Source: Flavobacterium sp. UBA2787 (GTDB lineage Bacteria > Bacteroidota > Bacteroidia > Flavobacteriales > Flavobacteriaceae). From it: a stretch of 64,000 bases of DNA. Shown piece after piece: positions 7,727 through 16,425 of the stretch. The notes under the pieces are model-generated. The model was given only the letters and a program-made list of their open reading frames with translations. It searched no databases and had not been told where the DNA came from. The first letter of the stretch is position 1. The number at the start of each line of letters is the position of its first letter. Position numbers and translations under genes: made by a program. The stretch lies in the NCBI GenBank assembly GCA_002352205.1, contig DEHZ01000016.1, positions 1 through 64,000 of the forward strand, written 5' to 3'.

Positions 7727-8530
7727 TTATAATACTAATTCTTTAACTAGGATATAAATTCCCATTAAAAGAACAAACCAGCCAAAACCGGTTTTCAATT
7801 TGTTTCCTTCTATTTTTTTGGAGAGAAAAATTCCGATGAAGATTCCAATTATGGAGGCGATTGTAAAATAGGATAACAAACTCCAATCGATTGGCTGATC
7901 ACTTTTTAAATCGCCTAAAAAACCTATAAGTGATTTTGCGGCAATGATAAAAAGTGACGTTCCAACGGCTAATTTCATTGGCATTTTGGCAAATAAAACT
8001 AGAGCGGGAATGATTAAAAATCCGCCCCCTGCTCCTACTAAACCTGTTAAAACTCCGACCGCGATACCCTCTACTAAAATAAGTGGAAAATTGTATATTA
8101 ATGGTAGATTTTCATCAATTTTTACTTTTGAAGGCTTTATCATTGAAACCGATGCCATCATCATAACGATTGCAAACAAAATCATTAAAGCAATAGGTTT
8201 GGTAAATTTGAACGTTCCAACAGTAAAAATTACATCAGGAATTATTGGAACCAGAAATGCTCTTGTTAAGTAAACTGCTGCTATTGAAGGAATTCCGAAA
8301 ATTAAAACTGTTTTAAAATCAACTTTTTTAAGAAGTGCACTTTTTATTCCGCCAACCAAAGCTGTAGAACCTACAATAAATAGAGAATATGCTGTGGCCA
8401 AAACAGGTTCAACAGCCATGATATAGACTAATATTGGAACGGTTAAAATGGAACCGCCGCTACCAATTAACCCCAGTGAAACTCCTACTAGAATGGCAAG
8501 CAAATATCCTACTATTTGGGCTGTTTCCAT
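7727..8530 (-). CDS. TauE/SafE-family sulfite exporter
   Basis: A polytopic inner-membrane protein of the TauE/SafE family (PF01925), here 267 residues from METAQIVGYL. Two homologous halves are visible: the first contains GVSLGLIGSGGSILTVPILV, the second GVLTGLVGAGGGFLIIPALV. Members export sulfite or organosulfonates. ATG codons at 8548 and 8545 are possible alternatives, but 8530 gives the usual N-terminus. It begins the unit tauE - yeiH - persulfide dioxygenase. The staphylococcal cst operon also joins a TauE protein with CstB, which supports a role in disposing of sulfite. Confidence 0.87.
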   Translation of the reverse strand: METAQIVGYLLAILVGVSLGLIGSGGSILTVPILVYIMAVEPVLATAYSLFIVGSTALVGGIKSALLKKVDFKTVLIFGIPSIAAVYLTRAFLVPIIPDVIFTVGTFKFTKPIALMILFAIVMMMASVSMIKPSKVKIDENLPLIYNFPLILVEGIAVGVLTGLVGAGGGFLIIPALVLFAKMPMKLAVGTSLFIIAAKSLIGFLGDLKSDQPIDWSLLSYFTIASIIGIFIGIFLSKKIEGNKLKTGFGWFVLLMGIYILVKELVL

Positions 8531-8573
8531 TATTATAATTTTCATCAAAAGTAAAGCTGATAAATCGATTACT

Positions 8574-8591
8574 TTGTAACTTTTGATACAT
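8574..8591 (-). promoter_or_regulatory. Second Crp/Fnr-type half-palindrome, upstream of tauE
   Basis: TTGTAAC (8574-8580) TTTT GATACAT (8585-8591), with the same 4-nt spacing as the site at 5188. Aligned with the reverse complement of that site, 18 of 21 positions agree. It lies in the short gap between the regulator gene and tauE. A -7-like element (TACTTTTG on the minus strand, 8546-8553) would put the site about 43 nt upstream of the transcription start, a distance typical of activators. Confidence 0.5.
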
Positions 8592-8594
8592 TAT

Positions 8595-9224
8595 TTATTT
8601 CAATAATTCGATTGAAGCACGATGAAGTCTAATTTTACCACCATTTTCTAACGCTTTCAAAAGTCGTGAAACCACCACACGAGAAGTGTGCAAATCATAG
8701 GCAATTTCCTGATGTGTAGTATGAATTTCTTTAGAATGATTAATTTTTGATTTGTCGATTATATAATTCATTAATCGTTCATCCATATTCATAAATGCCA
8801 GATTATCAATCGCATTGAGCATTTCTTTTAAACGGTTATTGTAACTGTTAAACACATAATTTCGCCAGCTTTTATATTTACCTAGCCACTCCTCCATTTT
8901 GTGCACCGGAATCATGATAACTTTACCGTTGGTTTCGGCAACGGCACGAATTTCACTTTTGTTTTCGCCCATGCAGCAGGCCATAGTCATTGCACACGTA
9001 TCGCCTTTTTCTATAAAATAAAGAAGTAATTCACCCTCATCAAAATCTTCTCTTAAAATTTTGATAGCTCCTTCAATGAGTAATGGCATTTTTTTGATAT
9101 AATCACCAAAATCAATTAAAACATCGCCTTCACTAAAATCTCTAAGTAAGGAAACTTCTGCTATTTCATCTATTAAATTATCTTCAAAAATAAAACCGTA
9201 CGTTGTCTTTAAAAGTTCTTTCAT
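8595..9224 (-). CDS. Crp/Fnr-family regulator with Cys cluster
   Basis: A 209-residue transcription factor. The N-terminal cyclic-nucleotide-binding-like beta-barrel spans about 1-115 and the C-terminal winged helix is clear (HQEIAYDLHTSRVVVSRLLKAL, about 171-192). It lacks the N-terminal Cys cluster of Fnr. Instead it has Cys77, Cys83 and Cys84 in CAMTMACCM, inside the sensor barrel. I recall this Cys motif from regulators next to sulfur genes in Bacteroidota. Here it heads the sulfur island and candidate operators lie at 8574 and 5188. Persulfide or redox sensing by these cysteines is inference. Confidence 0.85.
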   Translation of the reverse strand: MKELLKTTYGFIFEDNLIDEIAEVSLLRDFSEGDVLIDFGDYIKKMPLLIEGAIKILREDFDEGELLLYFIEKGDTCAMTMACCMGENKSEIRAVAETNGKVIMIPVHKMEEWLGKYKSWRNYVFNSYNNRLKEMLNAIDNLAFMNMDERLMNYIIDKSKINHSKEIHTTHQEIAYDLHTSRVVVSRLLKALENGGKIRLHRASIELLK

Positions 9225-9314
9225 TATTATTAATTGAATTTTGAATCATAAAATTACACTAATTATTACATTTTCTTAAAATTAAATAACGAAATTTGAA
9301 ATAAAAAATTAATT

Positions 9315-10073
9315 ATGAAACAACTATTTGGCTTACTGTTATTTGCACATTTTTCAATGAATGCTCAAATACAATCTGTTGCGTATAAAGACGGAAATCA
9401 AAACCTAAACGGATTTTCTTCCAAACCTAAAAAAGCAAATACTGACAATTCCGGTATTTTGATTTTACCGGCATGGATGGGAATTGACGATCATTCCAAA
9501 GAAGTGGCCCAACAACTCGCAGACTTAGGTCATCATACTTTTATTGCTGATATTTATGGTGAAGGAAATTATCCTAAAAATAGCTCTGAAGCCGGAAAAC
9601 AGGCCGGTAATTATAAAAATAATGTTGCTGATTATCACAAGAGAATTCAATTAGCACTCGACCAACTCATTAAAGCCGGAGCCAATAAAGATAAGATTGT
9701 AGTAATTGGCTATTGTTTTGGCGGAACCGGAGCTATAGAAGCCGCTCGTGCTGGATTAAATGTGAAAGGAGTTGTTTCATTTCATGGTGGTTTAGGCAAG
9801 GCGGAAGACAGAATTATATCTGAAATTAAACCAAAAGTTTTAGTGCTTCATGGTGCAGATGATCCGTTTGTTCCCGAAAAAGAAATCCTAGCTTTTCAAA
9901 AAGAAATGAAAGATGCCAAAGCCGATTGGCAAATGATTTATTATTCCGGTGCTGTGCATTCTTTTACAAATAAAAAAGCGGGAAACGATAATTCTAAAGG
10001 TGCGGCTTATAATGAATTGGCGGACAAACGTTCCTTTGTTCACTTTTTATCATTCTTGAAAGAAATTTTGTAA
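9315..10073 (+). CDS. Dienelactone hydrolase family protein, exported
   Basis: A 252-residue alpha/beta-hydrolase with a signal peptide (MKQLFGLLLFAHFSMNAQ). The DLH nucleophile is Cys134 in GYCFGG, with Asp in HGADDPFVP and His in AVHSFT completing the triad. Dienelactone hydrolases open lactones in aromatic degradation, but most exported bacterial members have unknown ester substrates. It is divergent from the Crp/Fnr gene and followed after 39 nt by the M28 peptidase, which has its own -7 element. Family secure, substrate unknown. Confidence 0.87.
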   Translation: MKQLFGLLLFAHFSMNAQIQSVAYKDGNQNLNGFSSKPKKANTDNSGILILPAWMGIDDHSKEVAQQLADLGHHTFIADIYGEGNYPKNSSEAGKQAGNYKNNVADYHKRIQLALDQLIKAGANKDKIVVIGYCFGGTGAIEAARAGLNVKGVVSFHGGLGKAEDRIISEIKPKVLVLHGADDPFVPEKEILAFQKEMKDAKADWQMIYYSGAVHSFTNKKAGNDNSKGAAYNELADKRSFVHFLSFLKEIL

Positions 10074-10084
10074 ACCTACTTTAT

Positions 10085-10092
10085 TATATTTG
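10085..10092 (+). promoter_or_regulatory. -7 promoter element of the M28 peptidase
   Basis: TATATTTG, a full match to TAnnTTTG, 20 nt before the ATG at 10113. Confidence 0.5.
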
Positions 10093-10112
10093 TCGAAATA
10101 ATTTGATATAAA

Positions 10113-11135
10113 ATGAAAAAAATAATCCTGAGTTCTTTTGTATTGGGATTTTTGTTAGCGGGATGCTCTTCTAATAAAAATAGTGCTAAAGAAATTTCAC
10201 CTGAAAAGTATTTAACCGAAATTAAAGCCGAAAATTTAAGCAAACACCTTTATATTGTTGCTTCTGATGAAATGGAAGGTCGAGATACGGGAACGCCCGG
10301 ACAGAAAAAAGCCGGCGAATACTTGATTAATCAATACAAAGCGATGGGAATTTCTTTTCCAAAAGGAGCTACTACATTTTATCAACCAATTCCGTCTGAA
10401 TTTTTCAAAAAACAATTTAGTCCAAAATTAGGTGATTCAGAAAACATTTGGGCTTTTGTAGAAGGTTCTGAAAAACCGGATGAAATTTTAGTTATTTCGG
10501 CTCATTATGATCATGTTGGAATGAAAAACGGCGAGGTTTATAATGGTGCAGATGATGATGGTTCAGGAACAGTTGCATTATTAGAAATTGCTTCTGCTTT
10601 TCAAAAAGCTAAAAAAGAAGGTAATGGCCCGAAACGTTCTATTTTGTTCTTACATGTAACGGGTGAAGAACACGGTTTGCATGGGTCTCGATTTTATGCT
10701 GAAAATCCATTGTTTCCAATTGCCAATACCATTGCCAACATCAACATTGACATGATTGGAAGAAGAGGCTATGGAAAAGAAGACAACAATAATTATGTGT
10801 ATGTAATTGGTTCCGATCGTTTGAGTACCGATTTGCACCGTATTTCGGAAGAAGCAAATACGAAGTATATTGGGATGGAATTGGATTATAAATACAATGA
10901 TTTGAATGATCCGAATCGTTTTTATTACCGTTCAGACCATTATAACTTTGCGAAAAAAGGAATTCCGGCTATTTTTTATTTTAATGGTGTGCATGATGAT
11001 TATCACAAAGCAACTGATACACCTGATAAAATTGATTATCCTTTGCTTGCCAAAAGAACGCAATTATCATTTGCTGTAGCTTGGGAATTAGCCAACGCTG
11101 ACGAAAGACCAAAAGTTGATAAAGACGGGAAATAG
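10113..11135 (+). CDS. M28 family metallopeptidase lipoprotein
   Basis: A 340-residue zinc aminopeptidase-like enzyme with lipoprotein signal LGFLLAGC (Cys18). Zinc-binding motifs of M28 are in order: SAHYDHVG (His), GADDDGSG (bridging Asp), TGEEHGLHGS (catalytic and ligand Glu), NIDMIGR (Asp), and SDHYNFAKKGIPAIF (His near the C-terminus). It would release N-terminal amino acids at the cell envelope. A strong terminator follows at 11162. It is probably a single-gene unit. Confidence 0.92.
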   Translation: MKKIILSSFVLGFLLAGCSSNKNSAKEISPEKYLTEIKAENLSKHLYIVASDEMEGRDTGTPGQKKAGEYLINQYKAMGISFPKGATTFYQPIPSEFFKKQFSPKLGDSENIWAFVEGSEKPDEILVISAHYDHVGMKNGEVYNGADDDGSGTVALLEIASAFQKAKKEGNGPKRSILFLHVTGEEHGLHGSRFYAENPLFPIANTIANINIDMIGRRGYGKEDNNNYVYVIGSDRLSTDLHRISEEANTKYIGMELDYKYNDLNDPNRFYYRSDHYNFAKKGIPAIFYFNGVHDDYHKATDTPDKIDYPLLAKRTQLSFAVAWELANADERPKVDKDGK

Positions 11136-11161
11136 ATTTTACATCTTAAAAATAACCAAGA

Positions 11162-11190
11162 AACGCAAAAGCAATTTTGCGTTTTTTTTG
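11162..11190 (+). terminator. Terminator after the M28 peptidase gene
   Basis: AACGCAAAA and TTTTGCGTT form a 9-bp stem with a 4-nt loop, followed by a run of eight T. Confidence 0.85.
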
Positions 11191-11215
11191 TACCTTTAAG
11201 TATATATTCAGCATC

Positions 11216-11947
11216 ATGGAAATTGACAAAACCCTTTGGTTTTTATTGCTCACATTAATTGCAGAAATCATTGGTACCATTGGTGGTTTTGGCTCTTCTG
11301 TATTTTTTGTACCGTTTGCCAATATTTTCTTTGATTTTCATACCGTATTAGGAATCACAGCAATTTTCCATTTGTCCAGTAACTTATCAAAAATCTATTT
11401 GTTTAGAAAAGGATTAAACAAAAAATTAATACTTCAAATTGGAATTCCGTCTGTAATTTTCGTGATTATTGGAGGATTTTTAAGTAAATTTTTCGAAAGT
11501 CAAATTTTAGAAATTACATTAGGTGTTTTTCTAATCGCTCTTAGTTTATTGTTTTTGATTAAAGACAAACTTGTCATCCCGGCAAAATTCAAACAAACTG
11601 TTCTGGGAGGTGCTATTTCAGGATTTTCAGCCGGATTAATCGGAACCGGTGGAGCTATTCGAGGATTAACAATGGCTGCTTTTAATTTAGAAAAAAGCGT
11701 TTTTGTAGCAACATCGGCAGCAATTGATATGATGATTGATTTATCAAGGACTTTTGTTTATTACAGCAACGGATATATTACTAAAGACATATTGATATAT
11801 ATTCCGTTTCTATTCATCATCGGATTTGTTGGTAGTTGGATTGGTCAAAAAATTTTAAAATATATTTCACAAGATTATTTCAAACGAATTTCACTATTTC
11901 TGATTCTAATTATTGGACTATTTTCACTCTATCAAAGCTTAAAATAA
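11216..11947 (+). CDS. TauE/SafE-family membrane protein
   Basis: A 243-residue polytopic membrane protein with the two-fold TauE/SafE pattern (GTIGGFGSSVFFVPF in the first half, GFSAGLIGTGGAIRG in the second). The ATG at 11216 was chosen because the upstream part of the frame runs through the terminator at 11162-11190. It is the second TauE-like protein of the window but is only distantly similar to the one at 7727 and lies outside the sulfur island. The transported anion is unknown. Confidence 0.82.
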   Translation: MEIDKTLWFLLLTLIAEIIGTIGGFGSSVFFVPFANIFFDFHTVLGITAIFHLSSNLSKIYLFRKGLNKKLILQIGIPSVIFVIIGGFLSKFFESQILEITLGVFLIALSLLFLIKDKLVIPAKFKQTVLGGAISGFSAGLIGTGGAIRGLTMAAFNLEKSVFVATSAAIDMMIDLSRTFVYYSNGYITKDILIYIPFLFIIGFVGSWIGQKILKYISQDYFKRISLFLILIIGLFSLYQSLK

Positions 11948-11948
11948 A

Positions 11949-11974
11949 GAAGCCCTGAGATTTCTCAAGGCTTG
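11949..11974. terminator. Bidirectional terminator between tauE-like gene and yegP-like gene
   Basis: AAGCCCTGAGA (11950-11960) pairs with TCTCAAGGCTT (11963-11973), with one mismatch. It lies between two convergent genes and could serve both. Confidence 0.6.
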
Positions 11975-11996
11975 GTTGCTATAGTATGTACGGTGG

Positions 11997-12329
11997 TTAT
12001 TCTAAATCTTCTTTTACATCAGCATCAGGAGCATTTTTTGTCACAGAAGCAATTCCGTTTTCACGAGCTGCAACTGATTCATACATTTCGCTGTTGCCAA
12101 TGATTTGTCCGTTTGTTGCTTTTAAGTTAAAATATGGTTTTCCATTTTTTGATTCTAAACGATCAAAACGTTTATCGTCTTGAGAGTTTTTTCTAACCGA
12201 TTCAATTCCGTTTTCACATGCAGCTTTTGTTGTATATCCTTCACTCGCCAAAATTACTTGACCATTTCCGGCTTTTAATACAAATTGAAATTCACCATTT
12301 TTTCTTTTACTAATTACAAATGATCCCAT
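11997..12329 (-). CDS. YegP family (DUF1508) protein
   Basis: A 110-residue protein made of two tandem DUF1508 repeats: one with FQFVLKAGNGQVILASEGY...ENGIESVRKNS, the other with PYFNLKATNGQIIGNSEMY...ENGIASVTKNA. The paired length and pattern match E. coli YegP, a small cytoplasmic protein of unknown function. A single gene convergent with the TauE-like gene. Confidence 0.9.
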   Translation of the reverse strand: MGSFVISKRKNGEFQFVLKAGNGQVILASEGYTTKAACENGIESVRKNSQDDKRFDRLESKNGKPYFNLKATNGQIIGNSEMYESVAARENGIASVTKNAPDADVKEDLE

Positions 12330-12503
12330 GTTAATTGTTTTAAAAATTATTGAAATATAAAATTAAGAAGATATTTTAACATTTCATATGATTTTTATTT
12401 GAAATTATCAACAATTCTCTCGTTTTTCAGTAGAATTAAAACTACAAATTTCAAGTATTGATAATTGAAACAATTTCATCTTTCAAATTCCACCACAAAA
12501 AAC

Positions 12504-12511
12504 TATCTTCG
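12504..12511 (+). promoter_or_regulatory. -7 promoter element of recG
   Basis: TATCTTCG, close to TAnnTTTG, ending only 7 nt before the ATG at 12519. It implies a leaderless or nearly leaderless recG mRNA and rules out the TTG at 12465 as start. Confidence 0.45.
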
Positions 12512-12518
12512 CTTTGAA

Positions 12519-14624
12519 ATGAATGATATTCTGCAAACTCCAATCGAATACCTAAAAGGTGTTGGTCCTTCTCGTGGTGAAATGCTACGGAAAGAACTCA
12601 GCATTCATCGGTATGGTGATTTGTTGACGTTGTTTCCCAATCGCTATATCGACCGAACGCGTTATTACAAAATCAATGAATTACAAGCAGGAAATACTGA
12701 AGTGCAAATCGTTGGAAAAATCATTCACATCAAAACAATTGAACAAAAAAAAGGACGAGGCAGATTGGTTGCCACTTTCGTGGATGATACTGGTGAAATG
12801 GAATTGGTCTGGTTTCAAGGTCAGAAATGGATTCGTGAAAGTTTAAAACTCAATTCCGTCTATGTCGCTTTTGGTAAAGTGGCTTCCTTTTCCAACATGT
12901 TCAATATGGCTCATCCGGAATTAGAATTGTTGGAAGAGCATAAACAAAGTCTGCGTTCGGCGATGCAACCGGTTTATCCTTCTACCGAAAAATTAACTCA
13001 AAGAGGCATTTCCAATCGCACCATTAACAAAATGATGCAACAATTGTTTGTGGAAACGCAAGCTCGTTTTACAGAAACACTTCCCTCCTATTTGTTGGAT
13101 GAATTAAAGTTGATTCCGAAGAATGCAGCGTTGTTTAATATTCATTTTCCAAAAAGTCAGGAATTGTTGGCAAAAGCTCAATTTCGTTTGAAGTTTGAAG
13201 AATTGTTTTTTATTCAATTGCAATTAATCACTAAAAACCTCATTCGAAAACATAAAATCAAAGGTCATCCGTTTGAAAAAGTGGGCGATTATTTTAATAA
13301 TTTTTATCAAAATCATTTACCTTTTGAATTGACGAATGCTCAAAAACGAGTGTTAAAAGAAATCAGAAATGACCTTGGTAGCAATGCTCAAATGAACCGA
13401 TTATTGCAAGGTGATGTAGGTTCCGGAAAAACCATCGTGGCTTTAATGTGCATGCTTATGGCGTTAGATAATGGTTTTCAAAGTTGTTTGATGGCTCCAA
13501 CAGAAATTTTAGCTACACAACATTTCAATGGCTTAACTGAATTAGCTAAAGATTTGAATATCAAAATCAAACTACTAACCGGCTCAACTAAAACTTCCGA
13601 ACGAAAAATCATTCATGAAGCATTGGAGAATGGTGAATTACATATTATCATTGGAACACATGCCTTGTTGGAAGACAAAGTACAATTCCACAATTTAGGT
13701 TTAGCGATTATTGACGAACAACATCGATTTGGAGTGGAACAACGTTCAAAACTATGGAAGAAAAATGATATTCCGCCACATGTTTTGGTGATGACTGCTA
13801 CACCAATTCCGAGAACATTAGCGATGAGTTTGTATGGTGATTTAGATATTTCTGTGATTGATGAATTGCCTCCGGGACGAAAACCCATTCAAACTGTGCA
13901 TCGTTACGATTCCAATCGATTGAAAGTTTGGAAATTTTTGAAAGATGAAATTGCAAAAGGTCGTCAAATTTATATTGTTTATCCGTTGATTAATGAAAGT
14001 GAAAAATTGGATTATAAAGATTTGATGGATGGCTATGAAAGCATTTCAAGGGATTTTCCGTTGCCGCAGTATAGCGTTTCCATCGTTCACGGACAAATGA
14101 AAGCGGCTGATAAAGAAGAAGAAATGCGACGTTTTGCTGCCGGAAAAACCAATATTATGGTCGCCACAACAGTTATTGAAGTTGGCGTAAATGTTCCCAA
14201 TGCAAGTGTAATGGTCATTGAAAGTGCGGAACGATTTGGATTATCACAGTTGCACCAACTTCGCGGTCGTGTAGGACGTGGTGCCGAACAAAGTTATTGT
14301 ATTTTGATGACGAGTCACAAATTGAGTGATGATTCTAAAATACGTATAGAAACCATGTGTAGAACTAACGATGGTTTTGAAATTGCCGAAGTCGATTTAA
14401 AACTTCGCGGACCCGGTGATATTATGGGAACGCAACAAAGTGGCGTGTTGAATTTACAAATCGCTGATTTAGTTCGCGACCGAGATATTTTACAAGTTGC
14501 TCGCCACGAAGCCATAAAACTCTTGAAAAAAGATGCTTCGATGACGCTACCGGAACACCAAACGTTGCGAGTGGTTTTTATGGAAATGAGTAAGAAGAAG
14601 AATATTTGGAATTATATTAGTTAG
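12519..14624 (+). CDS. recG: ATP-dependent DNA helicase RecG
   Basis: A 701-residue superfamily 2 helicase that remodels stalled replication forks and branch-migrates Holliday junctions. The N-terminal wedge/OB domain has EYLKGVGPSRG and EVQIVGKI. The motor has Walker A GDVGSGKT, motif II DEQHRFG, TATPIPRT (motif III), and motif VI QLRGRVGRG; the C-terminal block GPGDIMGTQQSG is diagnostic of RecG. The start was moved to the ATG at 12519, where MNDILQTPIEYLKGVGP matches the family N-terminus. Confidence 0.96.
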   Translation: MNDILQTPIEYLKGVGPSRGEMLRKELSIHRYGDLLTLFPNRYIDRTRYYKINELQAGNTEVQIVGKIIHIKTIEQKKGRGRLVATFVDDTGEMELVWFQGQKWIRESLKLNSVYVAFGKVASFSNMFNMAHPELELLEEHKQSLRSAMQPVYPSTEKLTQRGISNRTINKMMQQLFVETQARFTETLPSYLLDELKLIPKNAALFNIHFPKSQELLAKAQFRLKFEELFFIQLQLITKNLIRKHKIKGHPFEKVGDYFNNFYQNHLPFELTNAQKRVLKEIRNDLGSNAQMNRLLQGDVGSGKTIVALMCMLMALDNGFQSCLMAPTEILATQHFNGLTELAKDLNIKIKLLTGSTKTSERKIIHEALENGELHIIIGTHALLEDKVQFHNLGLAIIDEQHRFGVEQRSKLWKKNDIPPHVLVMTATPIPRTLAMSLYGDLDISVIDELPPGRKPIQTVHRYDSNRLKVWKFLKDEIAKGRQIYIVYPLINESEKLDYKDLMDGYESISRDFPLPQYSVSIVHGQMKAADKEEEMRRFAAGKTNIMVATTVIEVGVNVPNASVMVIESAERFGLSQLHQLRGRVGRGAEQSYCILMTSHKLSDDSKIRIETMCRTNDGFEIAEVDLKLRGPGDIMGTQQSGVLNLQIADLVRDRDILQVARHEAIKLLKKDASMTLPEHQTLRVVFMEMSKKKNIWNYIS

Positions 14625-14625
14625 A

Positions 14626-14750
14626 TGAAGGTTGCGGGTTGCGGGTTGAAAAATGAAAATTTAAATTCATCAATCAAAAATTAAAATTTCTTCTCTACAT
14701 TTACACTTTCAAACCAATCACCCATTACCTTTAACCCATTACCCAAAAAA
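14626..14750. repeat. Intergenic word-like repeats between recG and bestrophin genes
   Basis: GTTGCGG is repeated in tandem at 14631-14648 and CCCATTACC recurs at 14722 and 14737. Such reiterated short words occur in several other gaps of the window (27118, 29255, 29890, 33532, 60761). No gene or terminator is seen here. Confidence 0.5.
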
Positions 14751-15614
14751 ATGGTTCAATATAACCCAAAAGACTGGATTACTTTTATTTTCAAATTCCA
14801 TAAATCCGATACATTTCGACAACTGATTCCGATGATGATTTTTATTGGTCTTTACACTTCTGGTGTTGGTTATTTGGAGTTAGAATATTGGAAAATGTCT
14901 GAGAAAAGTCATTTGAGCAATATCACGATTATGCACAATATGTTGGGATTTGTGATTTCGTTGTTGTTGGTTTTTAGAACAAACACAGCCTATGACCGTT
15001 GGTGGGAAGGCAGAAAATTATGGGGTGGGTTAGTCAATAACAGTCGAAATTTAGCCATTAAACTCCGAGTAATTTTAAAAGAAGAAAGCGATCGAGAGTA
15101 CTTTCGAAAATTGATTCCGGGTTATGCATCCATTTTAAGTAAACACTTAACTGACGAAGAAACCAGCAAACAACTCTATGGAAATGTTGATTTAGAAATT
15201 GATCATCACAAACATAAACCCAATCAAGTGGCAAAAATGTTGTTTCAGAAGGTCAATGATTTATATGAACAAAAGAAAATTTCCGGAGATCAACTCATTA
15301 TAATAAACAGCGAAGTACAATCATTTACTGATATTTGTGGTGCTTGTGAGCGAATCAAAAACACGCCTATTCCCTACTCTTATAGTGCTTTCATTAAGAA
15401 ATTTATCTTTTTTTATGTCATGACTTTGCCGTTTGGTTATGTTTTCAGTTTAGGTTATTATTCGATACCTGTGGTTATTTTTATTTTTTATGTGTTGGCA
15501 AGTTTAGAATTAATTGCAGAAGAAATTGAAGATCCATTCGGTTTTGATGCCAATGATTTACCTATCGAAAAAATCGCTTCAAATATAAAAAAACACGTAG
15601 AAGAAATCCTTTAA
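14751..15614 (+). CDS. Bestrophin/RFP-TM family anion channel
   Basis: A 287-residue inner-membrane protein of the bestrophin (UPF0187) family. The signature segment FRTNTAYDRWWEGRKLWGGLVNNSRN is intact, with N-terminal hydrophobic helices near 25-45 and 60-80 and a second pair in the C-terminal half before the EEIEDPFGFDANDLP motif. Bacterial members form pentameric channels for cations or anions. The gene is isolated, with nothing nearby to suggest a role. Confidence 0.93.
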   Translation: MVQYNPKDWITFIFKFHKSDTFRQLIPMMIFIGLYTSGVGYLELEYWKMSEKSHLSNITIMHNMLGFVISLLLVFRTNTAYDRWWEGRKLWGGLVNNSRNLAIKLRVILKEESDREYFRKLIPGYASILSKHLTDEETSKQLYGNVDLEIDHHKHKPNQVAKMLFQKVNDLYEQKKISGDQLIIINSEVQSFTDICGACERIKNTPIPYSYSAFIKKFIFFYVMTLPFGYVFSLGYYSIPVVIFIFYVLASLELIAEEIEDPFGFDANDLPIEKIASNIKKHVEEIL

Positions 15615-15781
15615 TTCATAATAATTACACTAATTTTGAGTTAGTTAACGATAAAACAGTGTTTTTGAACGATTTTATTTTTGTATCACAAATCTTGCAC
15701 TTAGCTTAGCACCATCAACTAAAAGCTTGCCCGGCATTTATTTGAATAGATCCCAAGTCTAACACAAAAAACTTAACCAAC

Positions 15782-16309
15782 ATGAAAAAAATTACACTAG
15801 TAATTTTTACTGCATTTTTGACTATTAATTGTAGTAAAGACGATTCTTTTAACGAAGAACAAACAAATCTTGCACTGGTTTCCTCCAAAGAAGATTCTGC
15901 TTTAAAATCTGAAGTGAATTATGAAATCGAAGATAATCAATCTAAATCGATTGGTGAATTATCTATATATCACGATGAAACTACTATTTATATGATTTGT
16001 AAATCAAATGCTAATATTTCTATTTCGGAGACTGATTTATATTTCGGACCCTATTCTAAAATTCGTAAAAGTATTGATGATGTTGAAACAATTCCTTCTT
16101 ATAATTTCAAAACTACTACACAACAAACTGAAAATATCTTTAGAATAGAAAAAGCGGACTTAAAATTTGATAAAAACGGATGCATCTATGTGTCAACACA
16201 TTTCAAATTTACTGATACTACTTCACAAGAAAGTAAGTCCGCAAATAGTGTTTCCCAAGTTTTACCCGGAAGTGAAAAATTATCCTATTTTCTGTATTGC
16301 ATCAATTAA
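15782..16309 (+). CDS. Hypothetical lipoprotein
   Basis: A 175-residue protein with lipoprotein signal peptide (MKKITLVIFTAFLTINC, Cys17), then an acidic, Ser-rich mature part with alternating beta-strand pattern. I recognise no domain. It is a single gene behind a 167-nt gap and followed by a terminator at 16331, so it is probably expressed alone. Expect an outer- or inner-membrane-anchored protein on the periplasmic side or surface. No function is proposed. Confidence 0.75.
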   Translation: MKKITLVIFTAFLTINCSKDDSFNEEQTNLALVSSKEDSALKSEVNYEIEDNQSKSIGELSIYHDETTIYMICKSNANISISETDLYFGPYSKIRKSIDDVETIPSYNFKTTTQQTENIFRIEKADLKFDKNGCIYVSTHFKFTDTTSQESKSANSVSQVLPGSEKLSYFLYCIN

Positions 16310-16330
16310 TCAAGTTAAATAAAAAAGTTT

Positions 16331-16363
16331 CAAAAAGGTCGCTAAATTAAGTGACCTTTTTTA
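16331..16363 (+). terminator. Terminator after the hypothetical lipoprotein gene
   Basis: AAAAAGGTCGCT pairs with AGTGACCTTTTT around a short loop, followed by T-rich sequence. Confidence 0.8.
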
Positions 16364-16394
16364 TTTAAAATTATGCAAAAAGTAATTCATTGAT

Positions 16395-16402
16395 TATCTT
16401 TG
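16395..16402 (+). promoter_or_regulatory. -7 promoter element of pheT
   Basis: TATCTTTG followed by C, an ideal match to the flavobacterial -7 consensus, 23 nt before the pheT ATG. Confidence 0.65.
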
Positions 16403-16425
16403 CCACCTTTAAAAGCTCATAGAAA

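Noticed and set aside
12465-12518. Upstream TTG start for recG
   Set aside because: The promoter-like TATCTTCG at 12504 and family N-terminus both favour ATG at 12519.
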